Source: Acidobacteriota bacterium
GTDB lineage: Bacteria; Acidobacteriota; Terriglobia; Bryobacterales; Bryobacteraceae
NCBI GenBank assembly: GCA_947466555.1
Contig: CANIFK010000095.1
Coordinates: 1-11,428, forward strand
DNA length: 11,428 nt
Direction of reading: 5' to 3'
Positions 5,998 to 11,428 of the stretch are shown in pieces. Under the pieces are notes generated by a model. It worked only from the letters and a program-made list of their open reading frames with translations. It was not told the DNA's origin and searched no databases. A program made the position numbers and the translations under genes. Positions within the stretch are counted from its first letter, which is position 1; every line of letters starts with the position of its first letter.

Positions 5998-7830
5998 ATG
6001 CCGAAATATTCGTTTACGCTTGCCGCGGCTTGTTTTCTTTGGTCCGCCCTTCCCGCCACCGCCCAGATTGAAGTCAGTACCGGTAGCGCCACGATCCGGA
6101 CCTATTTTAATGGCCAGCTGGTGCCGGGGCCGTGCAACATCATTTACTCGTCGGCCGCCGGCACGGTTCCGTGTCATGGTTCGTACTCAAGCATTGAGGC
6201 CGGAACGTACACGTTGGAGAGCTTCGATTTCCCGATTCCCCCAGTGCAATTCACGGTGACACAGGGGCAGAACACGAATGTCAGTGTTGAGGTGGGCGGG
6301 GTGTTCGGGGTGATTACGGGGACCGTGGTTGATAACGGTCAGGCGCCGAACCCGCCTGTCTCCGTGATCCCTAGTCCGACTCCAGGGTATTCGGTGACCA
6401 CCAACACCGGGCGGTTTCGGTTTCTGGCTGTTCCCGGTGCTGGCACGGCGCGGGTGCAGAATCAGTCGGATGGAAACATCATGGCGAACTTTTCATTCAG
6501 CGCGGTGGCCGGCACCGAGTTGGATATCGGGAACATCGCAATCGCCACGATTGCAAAAGGCAATGTCACGGTCCGGACACTGTTCAACGGCCAGCCGATC
6601 GGCCTGTGCAACATCACGTACACCTCGGATGCGGGTGCGTTTTCGTGTAATGGTTTTTCCGCGGACATCCCGGCGGGGACGTACACGTTGACGAGTCCCT
6701 CGTATCCGATTCCCGCTGTGCCCTTCACTGTGACAGCTGGGCAGACCACGAATGTCAATGTCGAGGTGGGGGGAGTACTCGGGGTGATTACCGGCACGGT
6801 ATCGATCGATGGTCAGACACCGAACCCGCCTGTCTACGTGATCCCTAGCCCGACTCCGGGGTATTCGGTGACCACCAACACCGGGCGGTTCCGGTTTCTG
6901 GCTGAGCCCGGGGCCGGCACGGCTCGTGTGCAGGATCAGTCGAATGGAAACATCCTGGCGAACATTTCATTCAACGCGGTGGCCGGCACCGAGTTGGATA
7001 TCGGGAACATCGCAATTACGACCATTGCAAAAGGCAATGCCACGATCCGGACCGTCTTCAACGGTCAGCCGATCAGCCTTTGCAACATAACGTACGAGTC
7101 GGCGGCGGGGACAGTTCCGTGTAATGGCTCGTACGTGGACATTCCGGCCGGGACGTATACGTTGACGAGTCCCTCGTATCCGGTTCCCGCCGTGTCCTTC
7201 ACGGTGACAGCGGGGCAGACCACGAATGTCAATGTCGAGGTGGGGGGCGTGTTCGGGGTGATTACGGGCACGGTCCTAATCAACGGTCAGGTGCCGAGCC
7301 CGCCTGCCTACGTAATCCCTAGCCCGACTTCGGGGTATTCGTTGACCGATAACACCGGGCGGTTTCGGTTTCTGGCTGTTCCCGGTCCCGGGACGGGGCG
7401 CGTCCAGGACCAGCAGGGTGGAACCTTCATTGCGAATTTCACGTTCAACGCTGTTGTGGGACAGGTGCGGGATCTCGGCAATATCGGCTCCACGACACTC
7501 AATGGCGCCATTGTCGGCAGGTCCGGTCCGATCAACAACAAGACGTGGATCATTCGCCTCTCCAACACGGGTTCCAACACTGCCAACGGGACTCTGCTCA
7601 CGGGGTTGGCCCTGGTTCAGACTTTTGGTCCGGCGTGTCCGGCCCCCACCATACTGTCCAGTTTTCCGGTTAGTGCGGGGCTGCTGGTCCCGGGGGCCAG
7701 CGCGGATGTGCTTGTGAATATCAACTTTGGCTCCTGTGTGGCGAACGCACGCTTTACCGCGACGCTCTTCTACTCAGCCAATGGCGGTTCGGTGACTGAC
7801 TCAAAGCCCTACACCCTGCAGCAGCCGTAG
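5998..7830 (+). CDS. Secreted protein with three tandem ~158-residue beta-sandwich repeats
   Basis: 610-aa exported protein. Residues 1-22 are a signal peptide with an Ala-X-Ala site (ALPATAQ). Three repeats follow (31-189, 190-347, 348-497). Each has a first half with a pair of cysteines 13 residues apart, AGTYTL and FTVT.GQ..NV.VEVGG (PEGA/transthyretin-like), and a second half GVITGTV..NGQ.P.PP..VIPSPT.GYS..TNTGRFRF, typical of carboxypeptidase regulatory-like domains. Residues ~498-610 are a different beta domain with C547 and C580. No enzyme motif is seen; a surface structural, adhesive or matrix role is a guess. The ATG at 5998 is the only start that gives a full signal peptide. It lies 58 bp from the divergent GmhA-like gene. 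The repeats are also nearly identical as DNA, suggesting recent duplication. Confidence 0.88.
   Translation: MPKYSFTLAAACFLWSALPATAQIEVSTGSATIRTYFNGQLVPGPCNIIYSSAAGTVPCHGSYSSIEAGTYTLESFDFPIPPVQFTVTQGQNTNVSVEVGGVFGVITGTVVDNGQAPNPPVSVIPSPTPGYSVTTNTGRFRFLAVPGAGTARVQNQSDGNIMANFSFSAVAGTELDIGNIAIATIAKGNVTVRTLFNGQPIGLCNITYTSDAGAFSCNGFSADIPAGTYTLTSPSYPIPAVPFTVTAGQTTNVNVEVGGVLGVITGTVSIDGQTPNPPVYVIPSPTPGYSVTTNTGRFRFLAEPGAGTARVQDQSNGNILANISFNAVAGTELDIGNIAITTIAKGNATIRTVFNGQPISLCNITYESAAGTVPCNGSYVDIPAGTYTLTSPSYPVPAVSFTVTAGQTTNVNVEVGGVFGVITGTVLINGQVPSPPAYVIPSPTSGYSLTDNTGRFRFLAVPGPGTGRVQDQQGGTFIANFTFNAVVGQVRDLGNIGSTTLNGAIVGRSGPINNKTWIIRLSNTGSNTANGTLLTGLALVQTFGPACPAPTILSSFPVSAGLLVPGASADVLVNINFGSCVANARFTATLFYSANGGSVTDSKPYTLQQP
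6088..6564 (+). repeat. Tandem coding repeat unit 1
   Basis: 477 bp, residues 31-189 of the secreted repeat protein. It is the most divergent in its first half (LESFDFPIPPVQFTVTQGQ) but shares long identical DNA runs with unit 2 in its second half, such as the stretch around 6387-6415 and GAGTTGGATATCGGGAACAT near 6519. Confidence 0.9.
6565..7038 (+). repeat. Tandem coding repeat unit 2
   Basis: 474 bp, residues 190-347. The first half is closest to unit 3 (GAGTCCCTCGTATCCG near 6693 recurs at about 7167; ACCACGAATGTCAATGTCGA near 6746 recurs near 7220), and the second half is closest to unit 1. This mosaic pattern is expected from unequal crossover or gene conversion. Confidence 0.9.
7039..7488 (+). 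repeat. Tandem coding repeat unit 3
   Basis: 450 bp, residues 348-497. It matches unit 2 closely through the first half; its last third has diverged (QDQQGGTFIANFTFNAVVGQ) where it joins the unique C-terminal domain. Confidence 0.88.
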
Positions 7831-7850
7831 CGGCCGAGCTTGTTCCCGTT

Positions 7851-7881
7851 GCCCGCGGTTGTCGAATTTTGGCAACCGGGC
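7851..7881 (+). other. Imperfect stem-loop between repeat protein and LolA-like gene
   Basis: GCCC(GC)GGTTG at 7851-7861 pairs with CAACCGGGC at 7873-7881, leaving a 2-nt bulge and an 11-nt loop. It lies 20 bp after the repeat-protein stop. No U-run follows, so it is at most a processing or attenuating hairpin rather than a standard terminator. Confidence 0.3.
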
Positions 7882-7898
7882 GGCGGCGGGAGCGTCTG

Positions 7899-8717
7899 AT
7901 GGTCATGCGTTGGGTGTTTTTGTTAACGGGACTGATCGTGTGCGCGCAGGATCCGCGCGCGTTGATTGAAAAGAGCTTGCAGCGGGACCAGCGGGACGAT
8001 GAGTTGGCGCGGCAGTATGCGTACTTGGAGACTTCGGCCGAGCAGGAATGGAATGGCGGCCAGCGGACCAAGACGAAAACGGAAACTCATGAAATCATGA
8101 GCCTTTACGGGCAGCCGTACCGGCGATTGGTGGCGAAGGATGGCAAGCCGCTGACGGCGTCCGAGGCGCGGAAAGAGCAGGAAAAGATCGATAAGCTGGC
8201 GGCGGAGCGGTCTCGGGAGACGCCGGCGCAGACCGAACGGCGGTTGGCGAAGTATGCCGAGGAGCGGCGGAAACAGCGGGCGTTTTTGTCGGCGATTCCG
8301 CGGGCGTATACGTTTCAGATGGCTGGGGAGGCGACGGTTGGCGGGCGGGCGGCGTGGGTGATCGACGCGACCCCGAATGGCAGCTTTCAGGCGCGAGAGG
8401 CGCGGGAGAAGATCTTAACCAAATTCAAAGGGCGGTTTTATGTGGCGAAGCAGGATGCCACCCTTTTGAAGCTGGAGGCGGAGGCCATGGATACGGTGTC
8501 GTTCGGGCTGGTGCTGGCGCGGTTGGACAAGGGTGCGCGGTTCTCATTGGAGAAGACGCGGGTGAATGACGAGTTATGGATGCCGTTGAAAATCAAAGTG
8601 GATTTCGAGGCGCGGCTGGCGTTGTTGAAGAAACTCAGGGTGGATGTACAGATTGATTACGGGAATTTCCGGAAATTCCAGACGGAGTCTAGGATTTTGA
8701 GTGTGAGTACCCCCTAA
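7899..8717 (+). CDS. Exported LolA/RseB-like fold protein, function unknown
   Basis: 272-aa predicted periplasmic protein. Residues 1-16 are a signal peptide (MVMRWVFLLTGLIVCAQ; the Cys is not in a good lipobox). Residues ~88-130 are strongly charged helix (EARKEQEKIDKLAAERSRET and onward), likely a coiled coil or helical insert. Residues ~135-272 are a beta-sheet region with GEATVGGRAAWVIDATPN, FKGRFYVAKQDATLLKLEAE and DELWMPLKIKVDFEARL, the pattern of outer-membrane lipoprotein-sorting-like (LolA/RseB) half-barrels: a value read out, converted, then compared with a measured strand. Many acidobacterial proteins share this layout, but no function is established that I can cite. ATG 7899 is chosen because GGGAG lies 6 nt upstream; ATG 7905 is also possible, and a TTG at 7869 is unlikely. 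It lies 68 bp after the repeat protein. Confidence 0.8.
   Translation: MVMRWVFLLTGLIVCAQDPRALIEKSLQRDQRDDELARQYAYLETSAEQEWNGGQRTKTKTETHEIMSLYGQPYRRLVAKDGKPLTASEARKEQEKIDKLAAERSRETPAQTERRLAKYAEERRKQRAFLSAIPRAYTFQMAGEATVGGRAAWVIDATPNGSFQAREAREKILTKFKGRFYVAKQDATLLKLEAEAMDTVSFGLVLARLDKGARFSLEKTRVNDELWMPLKIKVDFEARLALLKKLRVDVQIDYGNFRKFQTESRILSVSTP
8662..8679. repeat. Perfect 18-bp palindrome inside the LolA-like gene
   Basis: GGAATTTCCGGAAATTCC is its own reverse complement. It lies in frame near the 3' end of the coding region (encoding part of GNFRKFQ), 38 bp before the end of the gene and about 130 bp upstream of the amidase start. A binding site for a dimeric regulator is possible; a coincidence of coding is the alternative. 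Confidence 0.6.
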
Positions 8718-8731
8718 AGGGAGGGATATTC

Positions 8732-8763
8732 TTGTACCCGGACTAGGGGTTGCGTACTATAAG
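8732..8763 (+). promoter_or_regulatory. Candidate promoter of the amidase/actin-like operon
   Basis: TTGTAC (8732-8737) and TACTAT (8755-8760) are separated by 17 bp; an overlapping TATAAG at 8758-8763 is the better -10 match. A start site near 8767 would give a ~40-nt leader to the ATG at 8810 and would exclude the TTG at 8750 as a start. Matches to the sigma-70 consensus are partial. Confidence 0.3.
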
Positions 8764-8809
8764 TAATCGAAGACCATATTCCGATAGATGGATAGGTCGA
8801 CGTTCGGGA

Positions 8810-9991
8810 ATGAGTAATGCAGCCATAGTCGCCGACGGTCAGCGCGTTCAAGCGCCGGGCCGGGCTCTCGCCAAGGTTGTTACCTGGCGGGCAGAGCGGA
8901 TAGCGGATCCGGTGGAACGGCTGGGATATTTGCGTTCGTCCGCGGCGTTTTGGGGGCGGAAGCCGGTGCGGAGTGCGCTGGCGGATGCGCGGTTGCACCG
9001 GGTGAGCGCGTTTTTGGCGTTTGCGATGCTGTTGCCGGTGCCGATGATCACCGATGGGGCGGCGCCGAGGCGAACGGTGCAGGCGGCGTCCAAGGCGGAC
9101 GCGTTTGCCAATGTCTGGACTGTGGACGATGCGCAGGATCACACGTTGTACAGCAACGGGTTGCGGGTGGAAAAGAAGTTCCAGGCCGCGCCTCGGGCGG
9201 CGATGAAGTTCCAGCGCTGGCGGATTGATACCGGTGCGCGGGAAGAGAGTCCGGGCCCGTATGGGATTGTTTTCCACACGACGGAGTCCGACACGGCGGT
9301 TTACGAGGAATCGAATAACCGGCGGCTGCGGCGGGCGGCGGAGGGGACGGCTGGGTTTGTCCAGAGCCAGCGGGCGTACCACTTCGTGATCGATAAGTTT
9401 GGGCGGGTGTTCCGGACGGTTCCGGAGAATGAGCCGGCGAACCACGCGGGGGCTTCGGTGTGGGCGGATGAGAAGTACTTCTTCGTCAACATGAACCACA
9501 GTTTTTTGGGCGTCAGTTTTGACGGGCAGTCGCGGGGGCCGGACGGGCGGCCGAGCGTCACGGAGCCTCAGATTCAAAGTGCCCGGTTGTTGACCGAGGT
9601 TTTGCGGTCGCGGTACCGGATTCCGGCGTCGAATTGCGTGACGCACGCGCAGGTTTCGGTGAACACGTCGAACATGGGTGTGGGGTACCACACGGACTGG
9701 GCGGCGGGGTTCCCGTTCGCGCGGTTGGGGTTGCCGGTGAATTATTTGACGCCGTTGCCCGCGATTACGCAGTTTGGGTTTGGGTTCGAGGATTACTATT
9801 CGAACCTGGCGGCGGATGAGTTGCAGGACGGCATTAGTGCAGGTGAGACGATTTTGCGGCAGGATGCCATGCGGCGAGGGTTATCGACAGCCGCATATCG
9901 GAAATTTTTGGCGAAGCGGTTCCGGGACGTGGAAGATCCGCACCGGTATATTGCATTTTCCGAACCGGAAACAAGGAGCTCGAATCAATGA
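8810..9991 (+). CDS. Membrane-anchored N-acetylmuramoyl-L-alanine amidase (Amidase_2/PGRP fold)
   Basis: 393-aa zinc amidase that should cleave the bond between MurNAc and the stem peptide. Residues 1-63 are a basic, presumably cytoplasmic tail; ~64-80 are a single membrane helix (VSAFLAFAMLLPVPMI); the rest is periplasmic. Amidase_2 hallmarks: VFHTTES with H156 (first zinc ligand), YHFVIDKFGRVFRTVPE at 190-206 (Y190 as catalytic Tyr), NHAG at 211-214, H279 in CVTHAQVS (second ligand), and YHTDW at 293-297, where D296 is the likely third ligand as in AmpD. A tail of ~95 residues follows the domain. The ATG at 8810 has only a weak GGGA upstream; a TTG at 8750 would add 20 residues but precedes the likely transcription start. 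The stop overlaps the next ATG (ATGA), coupling it to the actin-like gene. Confidence 0.9.
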   Translation: MSNAAIVADGQRVQAPGRALAKVVTWRAERIADPVERLGYLRSSAAFWGRKPVRSALADARLHRVSAFLAFAMLLPVPMITDGAAPRRTVQAASKADAFANVWTVDDAQDHTLYSNGLRVEKKFQAAPRAAMKFQRWRIDTGAREESPGPYGIVFHTTESDTAVYEESNNRRLRRAAEGTAGFVQSQRAYHFVIDKFGRVFRTVPENEPANHAGASVWADEKYFFVNMNHSFLGVSFDGQSRGPDGRPSVTEPQIQSARLLTEVLRSRYRIPASNCVTHAQVSVNTSNMGVGYHTDWAAGFPFARLGLPVNYLTPLPAITQFGFGFEDYYSNLAADELQDGISAGETILRQDAMRRGLSTAAYRKFLAKRFRDVEDPHRYIAFSEPETRSSNQ

Positions 9992-10995
9992 CTTTTCGCT
10001 ATTCCGATGGGTCCACCCCTGTTGGTCTGGACGTCGGGACCAGCCGCATTGTGGCGGCGTGGCCGAGTGAGTCGGACTACATTTACCGGAGCGAGTTGAA
10101 CTCGTTTGTAACGCTGCCGGGATCGAAGTTCACCGAGGGTGTGCTGCGGAAAGAGAACGTGCCGCATACGGTTCGGTTGAACGAGATTCTGGTGCAGGGG
10201 AACGAGAGCGAGCGGTTTGCGGACCTGCTGGGGGCGGAGAGCCGGCGGCCGATGGCGCGCGGGTTTTTGAATCCGGATGAGCCGGAGAGCCTGTCGATGA
10301 TGCAGGAGTTGTTGCGGTCGTTGCTGGGTACGGCGAAGCACGCGCGGCAGAAGCTGTTTTTCAGCGTGCCGGCGGCTCCGGCGGGGGCGGCGGATACGGC
10401 CACCTTCCACGAGGCGTCGTTGCGGCAGATGCTGACGGAGTTGGGCTACGACGCCAAGTCGGTGAGCGAGGGGCTGGCGGTGGTTTATAGCGAGCTGGAG
10501 GGGTCGAATTACACGGGGATCGGGATTAGTGTGGGCGGCGGTCTTTGCAATGTCTGCATGTCGTATCTGGCGGTGCCGGTGATTTCGTTCAGCGTGCCGA
10601 AGGCGGGCGATTACATTGACGCCAGCGCGGCGTCGGTGACCAACGAGATGGCGACCCGGATGCGATTGGTGAAGGAAAATAACTTCGTTTTCGGCGGGGT
10701 GCAGCAGGAGAAGGCGCACCAGGTGATTTCGGTTTACTACGACGATTTGATCAACTCGCTGGTGGCTTCGATGAAGGAAGTGTTTACGAAATCGAAGAGT
10801 TTGCCGCGATTGGGCCGGCCGATTCCGATGGTGTTGAGCGGTGGGAGTACGATGCCGCCGGGGTTCCGGGACCGGTTTGAGCAGGCGGTGCGGGCGGCGG
10901 AGTTCCCGGTGCCGGTGTCGGAGATCCGGTTGGCGGGGGATCCGCTGACGGCCACGGCGAAGGGCGCTCTTATTGCGGCTTTGAGCGAGATGTAG
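9988..10995 (+). CDS. Divergent actin/Hsp70-fold ATPase (MreB/FtsA/ParM superfamily)
   Basis: 335-aa cytoplasmic protein of the actin-like ATPase superfamily. Phosphate-1 loop VGLDVGTSR at 12-20 (D15 retained); phosphate-2 loop GIGISVGGGLCNV at 177-189; a following FSVPKAGDYIDASAA at 201-215 resembles the GGD..D segment after phosphate 2 in MreB and FtsA; adenosine motif MVLSGGSTMPPGF at 281-293. The size is close to MreB (~345) and far below DnaK, so there is no Hsp70 substrate domain. No MreB-type amphipathic membrane helix at the N-terminus is evident. AAGGAG lies 9 nt upstream and the ATG overlaps the amidase stop, so the two are co-translated. A filament-forming or scaffold role guiding the amidase is inferred. 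It is not mreB itself: mreC/mreD are absent and the motifs differ. Confidence 0.85.
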   Translation: MTFRYSDGSTPVGLDVGTSRIVAAWPSESDYIYRSELNSFVTLPGSKFTEGVLRKENVPHTVRLNEILVQGNESERFADLLGAESRRPMARGFLNPDEPESLSMMQELLRSLLGTAKHARQKLFFSVPAAPAGAADTATFHEASLRQMLTELGYDAKSVSEGLAVVYSELEGSNYTGIGISVGGGLCNVCMSYLAVPVISFSVPKAGDYIDASAASVTNEMATRMRLVKENNFVFGGVQQEKAHQVISVYYDDLINSLVASMKEVFTKSKSLPRLGRPIPMVLSGGSTMPPGFRDRFEQAVRAAEFPVPVSEIRLAGDPLTATAKGALIAALSEM

Positions 10996-11428
10996 TTATT
11001 CGATGGAACTGGCCGTCGGTGAGGTGGAAATAGTAGACGCCGCACTGTGAACGGGCAGTGCGGCAGGCGTTGCGAAGGACCATGAGTCGGCTATCGGGCT
11101 GGAAGTCGATTTCGCGGTCGGTCAATGGGTCCATTTCGACGACGAAGCCATTGTTTGGGCCGGGCATGGGGGATCCGTGGACCGTGCCTGTTTTGGCGTC
11201 GACGACGGCCATCATCAGGCAGTCTGAGCCGCAGCCCCAGCGGATGACGAAATAGCGTCCGGCGAAGTTCGGGGTTTTGTGGGGGATGGGATTGCGCCAG
11301 CTGCCGGTCCAGACGCCCTCTCCTTTGGCGACGCCGTTGCGGATTCGGGTGCGGTAGTTGCGTTGTTCGGGGGTGGCGAGGACGGGCGGGGCGGGGGTGC
11401 CTTGGAAGGGTTCGGTGACGGGGTAGTC
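10970..11428 (-). CDS. Conserved hypothetical protein, C-terminal part (start beyond right edge)
   Basis: The minus frame is open from the right edge to a TAA at 10972-10970, giving 152 visible residues. The core NFAGRYFVIRWGCGSDCLMM, followed by AVVDAKTGTVHGSPM, DFQPDSRLMVLRNACR and a closing CGVYYFHLTDGQFHRI, is a pattern I associate with widespread small secreted proteins of unknown function in Gram-negatives. Cysteines occur in two pairs (GCGSDC; NAC...QC), compatible with disulfides in an exported protein. The visible N-terminal part is Pro/Thr-rich (PFQGTPAPPVLATPE) and likely a linker after a signal peptide outside the window. The 3' end overlaps the convergent actin-like gene by 26 nt. 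Its sense strand is C-rich, like the other minus-strand genes right of 4.8 kb. Confidence 0.75.
   Translation of the reverse strand, partial: DYPVTEPFQGTPAPPVLATPEQRNYRTRIRNGVAKGEGVWTGSWRNPIPHKTPNFAGRYFVIRWGCGSDCLMMAVVDAKTGTVHGSPMPGPNNGFVVEMDPLTDREIDFQPDSRLMVLRNACRTARSQCGVYYFHLTDGQFHRITTSRSKPQ

Noticed and set aside
5940..6092. N-terminal extension of the GmhA-like protein
   Set aside because: It would cover the divergent gap and overlap the start of the repeat-protein gene; ATG 5939 has AAGGAA directly upstream and gives the normal family length.
8710..8750. CCCCCTA...TAGGGGT inverted repeat after the LolA-like gene as a terminator
   Set aside because: Arms are short, the loop is about 27 nt, there is no T-run, and the right arm lies in the candidate promoter spacer.
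9883..9891. TTATCGACA, one mismatch from a DnaA box
   Set aside because: A single site inside the amidase coding region, 5 kb from the skew change; no cluster and no dnaA, so not evidence of an origin.
9988..10995. Actin-like gene as mreB, ftsA or dnaK
   Set aside because: No mreC/mreD or ftsZ/ftsQ neighbours, altered phosphate-2 loop, and no Hsp70 substrate-binding domain; only the superfamily can be supported.

Overview
The window is a high-GC bacterial chromosome segment. The gene families suggest an acidobacterium of the Bryobacterales/Solibacter type: an ECF sigma factor, anti-sigma and TPR-CHAT set, a LolA-like secreted protein family and repetitive secreted beta-proteins. That assignment is an inference from recognised protein families, not from a marker gene search. 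No tRNA, rRNA, CRISPR array, transposase or phage gene is visible.

Layout. (1) 1-3842, minus strand: a tight four-gene operon in the order ECF sigma factor, zinc-finger transmembrane anti-sigma factor, unrecognised 246-aa protein, TPR-CHAT protein. The last gene runs off the left edge. Spacings are 7 nt, 9 nt and a TAATG overlap, and a perfect 11-bp inverted repeat lies in the leader. This is the best candidate for a poorly described system: a caspase-fold CHAT protein wired to a sigma/anti-sigma switch. (2) 3999-4813: a META-domain lipoprotein (minus) diverging from rbfA (plus), which encodes a ribosome maturation factor. (3) 4814-5939, minus: a small secreted beta-rich protein and a GmhA-like SIS phosphosugar isomerase. 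(4) 5998-8717, plus: a secreted protein made of three nearly identical ~158-residue repeats, then a LolA-like periplasmic protein. (5) 8810-10995, plus: a membrane-anchored zinc amidase of the AmpD/PGRP family, translationally coupled by ATGA to a divergent actin-fold ATPase. This is a candidate cytoskeleton-guided cell wall module. (6) 10970-11428, minus: the C-terminal part of a conserved hypothetical protein, tail-to-tail with the actin-like gene and overlapping its end by 26 nt.

Base composition shows a strand asymmetry that gene orientation does not explain. The plus strand is C-rich left of about 4.4 kb, near neutral across rbfA, and G-rich from 4814 to the right edge, even over the minus-strand genes there. 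The switch sits where the rbfA stop codon abuts the stop codon of the opposing gene.

No gene-free stretch exceeds 300 bases. The longest gap, 3843-3998, holds the leader and presumed promoter of the sigma operon.
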